DNA of 37,006 bases from NCBI GenBank assembly GCA_910577575.1, contig CAJTOG010000011.1, positions 1-37,006 on the forward strand, given 5' to 3'. Position 1 is the stretch's first letter, and each line of letters starts with the position of its first letter. Shown in pieces: positions 15,815-25,511 of the stretch. The DNA is from an uncultured Ruminococcus sp. GTDB lineage: Bacteria; Bacillota; Clostridia; Oscillospirales; Ruminococcaceae. A program made the position numbers and the translations under genes. The notes under the pieces were generated by a model, which searched no databases, was not told where the DNA came from, and saw only the letters and a list, made by a program, of their open reading frames with translations.

Positions 15815-17896
15815 ATGGCAGACTTAGTTATAGTAGAATCGCCTGCAAAGGCTAAAACAATACAAAAGTATCTTGGAAAGGGATATGAAGTTGTAGCGTC
15901 TATGGGACATATCCGTGACTTGCCGAAATCGAAGCTCGGAGTTGATACAGACAACGATTTCAAACCACAGTATATTGATATGAAAGGCAAGGGCGATGTT
16001 ATAAAAGATTTGAAAAAACACGCCAAAAAATGTGATAAGGTTTACCTTGCAACTGACCCTGACCGAGAGGGAGAAGCAATTTCATGGCATATTGCACAGC
16101 TTCTGAAGCTGGATATGAATGATAATAACCGTGTTGAATTCAATGAAATAACAAAAACAGGTGTTCAGAACGGAATGGGAAATCCGCATAAAATTGATAT
16201 CGATTTGGTTAATGCACAGCAGGCAAGACGTATTCTTGACAGGCTTGTCGGATATAAGCTCAGTCCATTTCTGTGGAAGAAAGTAAAGCGTGGGTTGTCA
16301 GCCGGAAGAGTACAGACTGTTGCAGTATCAATTGTAGTCGACAGGGAAAACGAGATAAGAAAATTTGTCCCGAAAGAATACTGGTCTATAGATGCAAAGT
16401 TTACTGAACTTAATTCAAAGAAATCCTTTATGGCGAGTCTTGTGACGGTGGACGGCAAAAAAATAGAGATTCCCGATAAGGAATCAGCAGATAACATTCT
16501 GAAAAGACTTGAGAATGCTGAATATATTGTTAAGTCCGTCAGAAAGCGTGTTACTAAAAAACAGCCTGCTCCGCCGTTCATTACTTCAACAATGCAGCAG
16601 GAAGCATCCAAAAAACTCGGATTCAGTTCAAAGCGTACCATGAAAGCTGCTCAGGAGCTTTATGAAGGTGTTGATATTGAGGGCATAGGTGCAGTCGGAC
16701 TTATAACATATATGAGAACAGACAGTCTCCGTATATCAGATGAAGCAAAAAAGTCTGCTGCTGATTATATTGAAACTGTTTACGGAAAAAATTATCTTCC
16801 TGACAAGCCGAGAGCATTCAAGACAAAAAACAATGCACAGGATGCACATGAAGCAATAAGACCTTCTCTTCCGGAGCTTACTCCTGAAAGGGTCAAATCA
16901 GGTCTTACAAGTGACCAGTATAAATTATATAAGTTAATCTGGTCGAGATTCATAGCAAGTCAGATGGCAAATGCTTTGCTTGATACGGTATCAGTTGATA
17001 TTGAAGCAAACGGCTGTATATTCAGGGCATCAGGATATTCAGTAAAATTCAACGGATTTACAGTACTTTATGAAGAATCATCAGACAGTGATGAAACTGA
17101 TAAAAAGATGCTTCCTCCTCTTGCCGTAAATGATAAACTCAAACTTGAATCAATAGCAGGAAATCAGCATTTTACCCAGCCTCCGCCGAGATATACGGAA
17201 GCATCTCTTATAAAGGCAATGGAAGAAAACGGTATAGGCAGACCAAGCACATATGCTCCGACAATTACTACTATAACAGCACGTCAGTATGTTGAACATG
17301 AGGGTAAGCAGCTGAAGCCGACAAGTCTGGGTGAAGTTATAACTGAACTTATGAGAGAGCATTTCAAAGGCATTGTAGATACAAAATTTACTGCTGATAT
17401 GGAAAGTAATCTTGATGAAATTGAAAAGGGTGCAAAGGATTGGGTGACAACTCTTCATGATTTTTATGGAGGATTTGAATCAGATTTGCAGAAAGCTGAA
17501 GAAGTTATGGAAGGCAAGCGTGTTAAAGTACCGAATGAGGAGACAGATGAAATATGCGAATTTTGCGGAAAAAACATGGTTATAAAATTCGGAAGATACG
17601 GAAAATTTCTTGCTTGTCCCGGATTTCCGGAATGCAAAAACGCAAAACAGCTTATTACCGAAACAGAGGGAAGCTGTCCTAAATGCGGAAAGAAGATGCT
17701 TCTTAAAAAATCGAAAAAGGGAAGAAGTTTCTATGGCTGTGAAGATTATAAGGAATGCAATTATATGACATGGAATGTTCCTACATCCGAAAAATGCCCT
17801 GATTGCGGAAGAACCCTGTTCAATAAGGGCGGAAAATCCGGAAAGCTGATTTGTGAGGGTGAAAACTGTGGATATGAAAGAGAGTTGAAAAAATGA
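15815..17896 (+). CDS. topA: DNA topoisomerase I (type IA)
   Basis: Relaxes negative supercoils by passing a strand through a transient 5'-phosphotyrosine break. The product is 693 aa. The Toprim domain starts at VIVESPAKAKTIQKYLG and carries DPDREGEAISWH. The active-site tyrosine is Tyr299 in GLITYMRTDS. Three C-terminal zinc ribbons follow, each with Cys pairs (CEFCGKN..., CPKCGKK..., CPDCGRT...), the usual Firmicute arrangement. AAAGGTGG precedes the ATG. Its stop overlaps the trmFO start by 4 nt (ATGA). Confidence 0.97.
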   Translation: MADLVIVESPAKAKTIQKYLGKGYEVVASMGHIRDLPKSKLGVDTDNDFKPQYIDMKGKGDVIKDLKKHAKKCDKVYLATDPDREGEAISWHIAQLLKLDMNDNNRVEFNEITKTGVQNGMGNPHKIDIDLVNAQQARRILDRLVGYKLSPFLWKKVKRGLSAGRVQTVAVSIVVDRENEIRKFVPKEYWSIDAKFTELNSKKSFMASLVTVDGKKIEIPDKESADNILKRLENAEYIVKSVRKRVTKKQPAPPFITSTMQQEASKKLGFSSKRTMKAAQELYEGVDIEGIGAVGLITYMRTDSLRISDEAKKSAADYIETVYGKNYLPDKPRAFKTKNNAQDAHEAIRPSLPELTPERVKSGLTSDQYKLYKLIWSRFIASQMANALLDTVSVDIEANGCIFRASGYSVKFNGFTVLYEESSDSDETDKKMLPPLAVNDKLKLESIAGNQHFTQPPPRYTEASLIKAMEENGIGRPSTYAPTITTITARQYVEHEGKQLKPTSLGEVITELMREHFKGIVDTKFTADMESNLDEIEKGAKDWVTTLHDFYGGFESDLQKAEEVMEGKRVKVPNEETDEICEFCGKNMVIKFGRYGKFLACPGFPECKNAKQLITETEGSCPKCGKKMLLKKSKKGRSFYGCEDYKECNYMTWNVPTSEKCPDCGRTLFNKGGKSGKLICEGENCGYERELKK

Positions 17897-19218
17897 ACGG
17901 AATTATAAATGTGATAGGAGCAGGACTGGCGGGATGTGAAGCGGCATGGAGTATTGCAGGATACGGAATAAAGGTTCGGCTCTATGAAATGAAACCGCAT
18001 AAATTCAGTCCTGCACATAAGTACAGCGGATTTGCAGAACTTGTGTGTTCAAATTCATTTAAAGCGTCAAGAATTGAATCAGCAGCAGGACTCCTTAAAA
18101 CCGAAATGGAGATGCTTGGTTCCCTGACAGTGCCGTGTGCAAAGATTAATTCAGTTGAAGCCGGCGGAGCATTGGCGGTTGACCGTGAGAAGTTTTCTGA
18201 CAGTGTAACAGAAAAAATTAAAAATAATGACTTGATTGAAATTATTGAAGGTGAAGTAACAGAACTTCCGGAAGGCGTAAATATCATAGCGACAGGTCCA
18301 TTGACCAACGGTGCAATGGCTGATATAATCAGGGATTTATGCGGTGAGGGGCTTAGCTTTTATGATGCTGCCGCTCCTATAGTGACATATGAAAGTCTTG
18401 ATAAGGATAAAGTATTTTTTGCTTCACGTTACGACAGAGGTGATGCGGATTATATAAACTGTCCGATGAATAAAGAAGAGTATACGGCTTTTTATAATGC
18501 ACTTGTAAGTGCGGAAAGAGTACAGCTCAAAGATTTTGAAACTCATCCGTTCAGCGTATATGAGGGCTGTATGCCGATAGAAGTGCTTGCATCAAGAGGA
18601 GAGGATACAATGCGTTTCGGACCTATGAAACCGGTAGGGATTATTGATAAGCGTACCGGGAAACGTCCTTATGCAGTTGTACAGCTCAGAAGAGAAAACA
18701 GGGAAGCAACTATGTTCAATCTTGTAGGATTTCAGACAAATCTGAAATTTGGTGAACAGAAACGGGTGTTTTCTATGATACCTGGACTTGAAAATGCTGA
18801 ATTTATGCGTTACGGAGTAATGCACAGAAATACTTTCATAAACGGTCCTGCTGTGCTTGACAGTGATTTGTCGATGCGTAAGAATGAGAATATTTATTTT
18901 GCCGGACAGATTACAGGTGTTGAAGGATATATGGAATCAGCGGCAAGCGGTATTATAGCAGGTATATCGGCGGCAAGAAAAATGCTGGGATTAGAGCCTG
19001 TTAAACTTCCGAATGAAACAATGACAGGTGCATTGATGAATTATGTAAGCGACAGTTTTAATATAAGAAAGTTCCAGCCCATGGGAGCAAATATGGGGAT
19101 ACTTCCTGATATAGGCATGAGAATACGTGATAAAAAAGAAAAATATGGTGTATATGCGGAACGTGCAGTTAAGGCGTTGAAAGGGGAGCTTGATAGAATT
19201 GGCAAAAATAATAGTTGA
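17893..19218 (+). CDS. trmFO: Folate/FAD-dependent tRNA (uracil-54-C5)-methyltransferase TrmFO
   Basis: Makes ribothymidine at U54 of tRNA using methylenetetrahydrofolate and FADH2. The product is 441 aa. The dinucleotide fold is INVIGAGLAGCEAAW (5-19), with YEMKPHKFSPAHK and the cysteine-bearing segment FAELVCSNSFKAS near residue 50. The second conserved cysteine lies in YEGCMPIEVLASRGEDTMRF. The FAD-binding C-terminal part has YFAGQITGVEGYMESAASG. The order topA-trmFO is the same as topA-gid of Bacillus, and the start lies inside the topA stop. Confidence 0.96.
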   Translation: MNGIINVIGAGLAGCEAAWSIAGYGIKVRLYEMKPHKFSPAHKYSGFAELVCSNSFKASRIESAAGLLKTEMEMLGSLTVPCAKINSVEAGGALAVDREKFSDSVTEKIKNNDLIEIIEGEVTELPEGVNIIATGPLTNGAMADIIRDLCGEGLSFYDAAAPIVTYESLDKDKVFFASRYDRGDADYINCPMNKEEYTAFYNALVSAERVQLKDFETHPFSVYEGCMPIEVLASRGEDTMRFGPMKPVGIIDKRTGKRPYAVVQLRRENREATMFNLVGFQTNLKFGEQKRVFSMIPGLENAEFMRYGVMHRNTFINGPAVLDSDLSMRKNENIYFAGQITGVEGYMESAASGIIAGISAARKMLGLEPVKLPNETMTGALMNYVSDSFNIRKFQPMGANMGILPDIGMRIRDKKEKYGVYAERAVKALKGELDRIGKNNS

Positions 19219-20206
19219 CGCTTTTGGTGGAGATAATTCTCCTCTTGAAGTGATAAAGGGTTGTGAAATGGCAATCAGGAAGTTAGGCACAGAAATTATT
19301 CTTACCGGCAGTGCGGATAAGATAAAAAAATGTGCTTCAGAAAACAATATAAGTCTGGAAGGCATGAAAATTGTGCATACTGATGATGTTTTTGATATTC
19401 ATGATGAACCGAAGGAGATTATAAAGTCGGGCAAAAATACTTCTATGGCAATAGGAATGAAGCTTTTATCCGATAATAAAGGAGATGCTTTTGTTTCAGC
19501 AGGAAGTACGGGAGCACTTGTTATGGGAGCAACCTTCATCGTTAAGCGTATCAAAGGCATCAAAAGAGTTGCTCCGGCACCTATTCTTCCGGCTGACAGG
19601 GGAAGTTTCATACTTCTTGATGCCGGAGCCAATACTGAATGTCGTCCTGAAATGCTTGTGCAGTTTGCGATAATGGGAAGTGCGTATATGGAACGTGTTA
19701 TGGGTATTAAAAAACCGAAAGTTGCACTTCTTAACATAGGTACAGAGGAGACAAAGGGCAGAGAGCTTGAAACTGAAACATATAAGCTTCTGCAAAAATC
19801 AGGACTGAATTTTGCCGGAAACATTGAAGCAAGAGATATACCGAAAGGTGAATGTCAGGTTGTTGTTACTGACGGATTTACAGGTAATATTGTGCTTAAA
19901 CTTTATGAGGGCATGGGGTCGTTTTTTTCTAAAAAAATGAAGTGGCTTTATTCAGGAATAGGAACAGTCGGAGCATTGTTTTCAATTAATAAAATAAAAG
20001 CTTTCAAAAAGCAGATGGATTACAGAGAAACAGGCGGTTCTGCACTTATGGGAGTAAAAAAGCCAGTAATCAAGGCACATGGCAGTTCTGATGCAAAGGC
20101 TTTTTTCAATGCAATAAGGCAGGCTCAGAAATTTGCAGACGGCAAAGTTGTAGAATCCATTGAGAATTATGTGAAAATTCTTTCCGAAAGGGAGCAGACA
20201 GAATGA
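19199..20206 (+). CDS. plsX: Phosphate acyltransferase PlsX
   Basis: Converts acyl-ACP and phosphate to acyl-phosphate for phosphatidic acid synthesis; peripheral membrane enzyme. The product is 335 aa from the TTG at 19199. That TTG gives LAKIIVDAFGGDN, the expected N-terminus, with AAGGGGAG (19181-19188) about 10 nt upstream. The TTG at 19190 is only 1 nt from that site. Motifs include VDAFGGDNSP, STGALVMGATF, LLDAGANTECRPEMLVQFA, LLNIGTEETKG and VVVTDGFTGNIVLK. It overlaps trmFO by 20 nt and rnc by 4 nt. The acpP gene often placed between plsX and rnc is absent. Confidence 0.95.
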   Translation: MAKIIVDAFGGDNSPLEVIKGCEMAIRKLGTEIILTGSADKIKKCASENNISLEGMKIVHTDDVFDIHDEPKEIIKSGKNTSMAIGMKLLSDNKGDAFVSAGSTGALVMGATFIVKRIKGIKRVAPAPILPADRGSFILLDAGANTECRPEMLVQFAIMGSAYMERVMGIKKPKVALLNIGTEETKGRELETETYKLLQKSGLNFAGNIEARDIPKGECQVVVTDGFTGNIVLKLYEGMGSFFSKKMKWLYSGIGTVGALFSINKIKAFKKQMDYRETGGSALMGVKKPVIKAHGSSDAKAFFNAIRQAQKFADGKVVESIENYVKILSEREQTE

Positions 20207-20895
20207 AAAATATGGAAAAATTTGAGGAAATTTTAGATTATAAATTCAGAAATAAAAAGCTGCTTAATAATGCACTGTCGCATTCTTCATATGCAAACGA
20301 GCGTAAGCTTGCATCCGGAAGCAACGAAAGACTTGAATTTCTCGGGGACAGTGTGCTTTCAATAGTTGTATCGGAATATTTATATAAACATTTGACAAAT
20401 ATTGCGGAAGGTGAACTTACAAAACTTCGTGCATCGCTTGTATGTGAAAAAAGTCTGCATATTTTTGCAAAAGAAATTCATCTGGGTAATTTTCTTTTGC
20501 TTGGAAAAGGTGAAGAAAATACAGGCGGACGTGAAAGGCCCTCAATCCTTGCTGATGCTTTTGAAGCTGTAATTGCTGCAATTTACCTTGACGGCGGTAT
20601 GGAAGCGGCAAGAAAACATATTCTGCGGTTCATGCCAAGAGACTTGGAACACAGTTCAAAAATTATATTCAGGGATTTCAAAACAGTTTTACAGGAAGTT
20701 GTACAGAAAAATCCGGAAGAAAAAGTAGAGTATGTATTAATCGGAGAAGAAGGACCTGACCATAACAAGCGTTTTGTAGTTGAAGTTATGCTTAATTCTC
20801 AGGTAATCGGAAGCGGAAGGGGTAAGAGTAAAAAAGAAGCTGAACAGTTTGCGGCAAGGGAAGCTTTGGAGCTTATGGGATATGAAACACGCTAA
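20203..20895 (+). CDS. rnc: Ribonuclease III
   Basis: Cleaves double-stranded RNA, including rRNA precursors and the signal-recognition-particle RNA in Firmicutes. The product is 230 aa. The endonuclease domain has the signature NERLEFLGDSVL (41-52) and the second acidic motif DAFEAVIAAIYLDGG (about 117-131). A C-terminal double-stranded-RNA-binding domain (about 158-227) ends with GKSKKEAEQFAAREALELM. The ATG overlaps the plsX stop (ATGA) and has AAGGGAG upstream. Confidence 0.97.
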   Translation: MKNMEKFEEILDYKFRNKKLLNNALSHSSYANERKLASGSNERLEFLGDSVLSIVVSEYLYKHLTNIAEGELTKLRASLVCEKSLHIFAKEIHLGNFLLLGKGEENTGGRERPSILADAFEAVIAAIYLDGGMEAARKHILRFMPRDLEHSSKIIFRDFKTVLQEVVQKNPEEKVEYVLIGEEGPDHNKRFVVEVMLNSQVIGSGRGKSKKEAEQFAAREALELMGYETR

Positions 20896-21922
20896 TATTT
20901 CTATTTTTGTACCGCATATAGGCTGTCCGCATATGTGTAGTTTCTGTAATCAGCATACGATAAGCGGTACACAGAAAGCTCCGACAACTGATGAAGTGCG
21001 TGAAATATGCAGAAAGGCACTGAAAGAAATAAAATCGCCGGAAAATACTGAAATAGCATTTTTCGGCGGAAGTTTTACTGCAATTCCTGAAAGTTATATG
21101 ACTCAACTTTTGGAAACTGCTCATGAATTTATTGGCAAGGATAAATTTTATGGAATACGGATTTCCACACGTCCGGACTGTATCAGCAAGGAAATTCTTG
21201 ATATACTCAGGAAATATGGCGTTACAGCGATTGAGCTGGGTGCACAGTCGATGTCTGATTATGTTCTTGAAGCAAACGAACGTGGTCATACATCAGAGGA
21301 TGTTTTCAGAGCAAGTAAATTAATTAGGGAATATGGTTTTGAACTCGGGTTGCAGATGATGGTCGGACTTTATAAAAGTCATTTTTCCGAAGAATGCGAT
21401 ACGATGGATAAAATTATTGAAATTCATCCCGATACGGTAAGAATATATCCGGTTGTTATACTGAAAGGTACAAAGCTTGCTAAACTTTATCAGTCGGGGG
21501 ATTATGTTCCTGTTAAGACACGGGGAAAAAAGAGAGCTGTTGTGCATATGGTTGCAATGATGATGAAACAGTTTGAAAAATCAGATATAGAAGTAATTAA
21601 ATGCGGACTTCATGCAAGTGAATTTGTGGAAAAGGATATGATAGGCGGGTTCTATCATCCCGCATTCCGTGAACTGTGCGAGAATTATATCTACAGAAGT
21701 GAAATGACGGAAATTATTTGCAGGGAACTTGGCAGAACCAAAGGATTCTTATTTATGAATAAAATAAAGGAGAGTTTTGTCTTTTCCGTAAATCCGTTAT
21801 GTATAAGCAAGGCAGTCGGACAGAAAAAAAGTAATATTGAATATTTCAGAAACAGAAACATAGATATTAAAATTATCGGTGATGAAAATATTGCGAAATA
21901 TCAAATTGAGCTGAGGAGGTGA
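20882..21922 (+). CDS. Elp3-like radical SAM protein (no acetyltransferase domain)
   Basis: Radical S-adenosylmethionine enzyme related to the Elp3 family. The product is 346 aa. The cluster-binding CX3CX2C motif is CPHMCSFC, near residue 14, followed by the Gly-rich AFFGGSFTA and ISTRPDCI, AIELGAQSMSD and ELGLQMMVGLY, all characteristic of Elp3-type proteins. The C-terminal GNAT acetyltransferase half of true Elp3 is missing, as usual for this gene in Clostridia. The ATG at 20882 (GGAG 10 nt upstream) gives the short N-terminus before the first Cys and overlaps rnc by 14 nt. Its place between rnc and smc is conserved in many Clostridia; the substrate is not known. Confidence 0.88.
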   Translation: MKHANISIFVPHIGCPHMCSFCNQHTISGTQKAPTTDEVREICRKALKEIKSPENTEIAFFGGSFTAIPESYMTQLLETAHEFIGKDKFYGIRISTRPDCISKEILDILRKYGVTAIELGAQSMSDYVLEANERGHTSEDVFRASKLIREYGFELGLQMMVGLYKSHFSEECDTMDKIIEIHPDTVRIYPVVILKGTKLAKLYQSGDYVPVKTRGKKRAVVHMVAMMMKQFEKSDIEVIKCGLHASEFVEKDMIGGFYHPAFRELCENYIYRSEMTEIICRELGRTKGFLFMNKIKESFVFSVNPLCISKAVGQKKSNIEYFRNRNIDIKIIGDENIAKYQIELRR

Positions 21923-21926
21923 ATTG

Positions 21927-24900
21927 GTGTACCTTAAATCTTTGGAAATACAAGGATTCAAATCGTTTCCTGATAAAATAAGTCTTACTTTTGACAAAGG
22001 GCTTACAGCGGTAGTCGGGCCGAACGGAAGCGGAAAAAGTAATATCGGCGATGCGGTTCGTTGGGTATTGGGTGAGCAGTCCACAAAGACTCTGCGTGGA
22101 AATAAAATGGAAGATGTAATTTTTTCGGGTACTGTTGCACGCAGACCAATGGGATTTGCAGCCGTAACTCTGAATATTGACAATTCAGATGGTAAGCTTT
22201 CCGACTTTGGAAACGATGTATCAATTACACGTAAAATTTACCGGAGCGGTGAAAGCGAATATTCAGTTAACGGAAAATCGTGCAGACTTAAAGATATAAA
22301 TGAACTTTTCATGGATACGGGTCTGGGACGTGATGGTTATTCTATTATCGGACAGGGACGCATTGCTGAAATTGTAGGAGCAAAAAGCGGAGAACGTCGT
22401 GATATTTTTGAAGAAGCAGCAGGCATTTCAAAATTTCGGTATAAAAAACTTGAGGCTGAACGGAGACTGAAATCCGCACAGGAAAATATTCTGAGGATCA
22501 ATGATATTATCGCAGAATTGAAACAGCGTGTTGAACCCTTGAAAATTCAGGCAGAAAAGGCACAGAAATTTATTGCACTGACAGAAGAACGTAAGAAGCT
22601 TGAAGTTTCTGTGTGGGTTACTCAGCTTGATGAGTTTAGGCAAAAGCTTGAAAATCTTGACGAAAAAGTACTGATTAGCCGCAGTGAATATGAAAATACT
22701 GAAAATGACATTGTGGATGAAGAGGAAAAGCTCCGGAAGAGTTACAGGAATATGCAGGAATGTACTATTAAATCTGATGAAATCCGTCGTAAGATGATTG
22801 CAGAGGAGCAGGAGTCTTCACAAAGAAAATCTGATATTGCCGTTTATGAAAATGATATAGGTCATTGTCATGAAGCAATAGAAAAAGCAGAAAAAAGTAT
22901 CAGGAAGGCAGAGCAGACAAGGCATGAATACCGGAATACAATAAAGAAACTTGAAAATAAAATTGCGAATTTGGAAGAGCAGAAGAATAAGTTGAAAATT
23001 CAGATTAATGAAGCTGAATTTAAATCCGGCAGTGCAGAAGAAAAAAATTTACAGCTTGGCAGAGAAGCAGAAAAATTCAACAATGAAATAAACAGTCTTC
23101 ATATCAGATACAATGAATTGAAATTTACTGCTGAATCGGCAGAAAAAACTGTGGCTGATGAAAAAATAAAGCTTGAAGAACTTCTTTCAGGAAGTAATGA
23201 CATTAAAAGGAATATTGCAGAATATAATGAACGGATTTCTGAAAACCATGTTTTGCTTGAAAATAACTGTGCAAGGATAGAAGAGCTTAAAAATAAAATT
23301 TCCGGACTTGAGATGCTGTATAATTCCAGAAAAGGCGGATTTGACAGTGCAAAAGAGAAGTTTGAAAAAATTTTTTATGAACTCAGGAATAATCAGCAGA
23401 AACGGAAGATTTTAAATGACCTTGAAAACAGTATGGAGGGTTTTGCAGGAAGTGTAAAACAGGTGCTGAAAGCTTCAAAACAAGGCAGAATAAGCGGGGT
23501 TTTCGGTACTGTTGCACAAAATATACGTGTTGAAAAGCAGTATTCTGTTGCAGTTGAAACTTCACTCGGCGGTTCAATGCAGAATATAATAGTTGAAAAT
23601 GAGGATATTGCAAAACGATGTATACGATTTCTTAAGGAGCAAAAAGGCGGACGTGCAACATTTCTTCCGTTAACATCAGTAAAAGGATATGAACTTAAAG
23701 AACATGGGCTTGCAGATTGTACCGGATTTATTGCATTGGCAAACAGAATAGTAAATTATGATGAAAAATTCAGTGGAATTATATCATCTTTGCTGGGACG
23801 TATTGTTATTGTAGAGGATATTGAATCAGCCACGCAGATAGCTAAAAAATATAACTATAAAATCCGTATAGTTACTCTTGATGGACAGATTATCAATGCC
23901 GGTGGTTCGTTTACAGGCGGTTCAGTACAGAAATCGAGCGGAATCATTACCAGAAAGAATGAAATAGAAACTCTTGATTCGGAAATTAAAAAACTTACTG
24001 AACAGCGTAACGGATTTGAATCCGAAATGGAGAAACTTCGTGCAGAATCAGAGAAATTAAGATATGACAGAGAGGCGGCAAAATCTGAGCTTAGAGAGCT
24101 TGAATCCAAAGAAATAAGACTTAATGCAGAAATTTCAAGTCTTAAGTCATTGGTTTTGCAGTTGGATTCGCAAACCAGCAATTCCGGAAGACAAATTTCG
24201 GAATTGAATGAAAAAATAAGAATTGCCGAGAGCTCAGGTACTGAAGCAAAAAAAAAGGCAGAAACTATTGGAATTCAGATAAAAAATGCTGAAGAAAATC
24301 TTTTGAATATACAAAACAAACGTGAAAGTCTCAGACTTGAAAGAGCGGAAATTTCAGAAATGGTTTCATCCCTGAAATTACATGATATTGAAATTTCAAA
24401 GGATATTGAAGTACAGCAGATTGAAATTGGACGCATAAATTCAGAGCTTTCTGTTTTGGATAATGGGAATAAATATTTTGAAGACGAAATAGTTCAGCAA
24501 AATAAAGTTATTACCCAAAGACAAGAAAAAATTCAGAGGCTTAAATCTGAACTTGAAAATACAAAGAGTAACTCGGAAACTTATATTTCGGAAATTCAGC
24601 GTTATCAGAATCTTCATACAGAACACAACAGGCTTGTCAATGAAATTCAGAAAGGCATCAGGCAGCTTAATGAAGCAAAAGAAAAACTGTCAGCTGAGAT
24701 TACACGTCTTGAGGAACGATATGAAAATGTAAGGCGTGACTATGATTCGGTTATCCGTCAGCTTCTGGACGTATATGAGCTGACTTATTCGGAAGCTGTC
24801 AGATTTGCCGGAAAAATTGATGATATCATATCAGCTCAGTCGAAGCTTACAGCGGTGAAAAATAAAATACGTGCATTGGGAAGTGTGAATGTAAGTGCTG

Positions 24901-25499
24901 TCGATGAATATCATGAGGTATCGGAACGGTATGAATTTTTATCGTCACAGCTTGAAGATGTCCGAAAATCCAAAGATGAGCTTGAAAAAATCATTGAAAA
25001 TCTTACAGGCGAAATGTGCAGAATTTTTTCTGAAAGTTTTCAGATTATAAACTCTAATTTCAGGGAGATTTTTGTTGAGCTTTTCGGGGGCGGAAAAGCA
25101 GAGCTTATTCTTACTGACCCTGAAAATGTTCTTGAATCGGGAATTGAAATAAGTGTTGCACCACCCGGAAAGGTAATAAAAAACTTGATTTCACTTTCAG
25201 GCGGTGAACAGTCGTTTATTGCAATTGCGATTTATTTTGCAATATTGAAACTTCGTCCTGCACCATTCTGTATTCTTGATGAAATTGATGCGGCACTTGA
25301 TGAGGTAAACGTAAGGAAATATGCTCAGTATCTTAAAAAATTTACCGGAACAACACAGTTTGTAATTGTAACTCACAGGCGGAGTGCCATGGAGGAAGCC
25401 AATGTACTTTATGGAGTGACTATGCAGGAGGACGGTATTTCCAAACTACTTAAAATGGAACAGGTTGATTTTCAGGAAGATACTGCTGATATAAATTGA
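21927..25499 (+). CDS. smc: Chromosome segregation ATPase SMC
   Basis: Core of the SMC-ScpAB condensin that extrudes DNA loops and separates chromosomes. The product is 1190 aa from the GTG at 21927, which gives MYLKSLEIQGFKSF; AGGAGGTGA ends 4 nt before it, and an earlier in-frame TTG is too close to that site. Walker A is GPNGSGKS (31-38). Two long coiled-coil arms flank a hinge at about 505-645 (GVFGTVAQNI, SLGGSMQNIIVEN, GGRATFLPL, GGSFTGGS). The C-terminal head has the ABC signature LSGGEQ (about 1089) and Walker B FCILDEIDAALDE. Length and order are normal. It is 4 nt after the radical SAM gene. Confidence 0.97.
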   Translation: MYLKSLEIQGFKSFPDKISLTFDKGLTAVVGPNGSGKSNIGDAVRWVLGEQSTKTLRGNKMEDVIFSGTVARRPMGFAAVTLNIDNSDGKLSDFGNDVSITRKIYRSGESEYSVNGKSCRLKDINELFMDTGLGRDGYSIIGQGRIAEIVGAKSGERRDIFEEAAGISKFRYKKLEAERRLKSAQENILRINDIIAELKQRVEPLKIQAEKAQKFIALTEERKKLEVSVWVTQLDEFRQKLENLDEKVLISRSEYENTENDIVDEEEKLRKSYRNMQECTIKSDEIRRKMIAEEQESSQRKSDIAVYENDIGHCHEAIEKAEKSIRKAEQTRHEYRNTIKKLENKIANLEEQKNKLKIQINEAEFKSGSAEEKNLQLGREAEKFNNEINSLHIRYNELKFTAESAEKTVADEKIKLEELLSGSNDIKRNIAEYNERISENHVLLENNCARIEELKNKISGLEMLYNSRKGGFDSAKEKFEKIFYELRNNQQKRKILNDLENSMEGFAGSVKQVLKASKQGRISGVFGTVAQNIRVEKQYSVAVETSLGGSMQNIIVENEDIAKRCIRFLKEQKGGRATFLPLTSVKGYELKEHGLADCTGFIALANRIVNYDEKFSGIISSLLGRIVIVEDIESATQIAKKYNYKIRIVTLDGQIINAGGSFTGGSVQKSSGIITRKNEIETLDSEIKKLTEQRNGFESEMEKLRAESEKLRYDREAAKSELRELESKEIRLNAEISSLKSLVLQLDSQTSNSGRQISELNEKIRIAESSGTEAKKKAETIGIQIKNAEENLLNIQNKRESLRLERAEISEMVSSLKLHDIEISKDIEVQQIEIGRINSELSVLDNGNKYFEDEIVQQNKVITQRQEKIQRLKSELENTKSNSETYISEIQRYQNLHTEHNRLVNEIQKGIRQLNEAKEKLSAEITRLEERYENVRRDYDSVIRQLLDVYELTYSEAVRFAGKIDDIISAQSKLTAVKNKIRALGSVNVSAVDEYHEVSERYEFLSSQLEDVRKSKDELEKIIENLTGEMCRIFSESFQIINSNFREIFVELFGGGKAELILTDPENVLESGIEISVAPPGKVIKNLISLSGGEQSFIAIAIYFAILKLRPAPFCILDEIDAALDEVNVRKYAQYLKKFTGTTQFVIVTHRRSAMEEANVLYGVTMQEDGISKLLKMEQVDFQEDTADIN

Positions 25500-25511
25500 A
25501 TGGAGGAATTT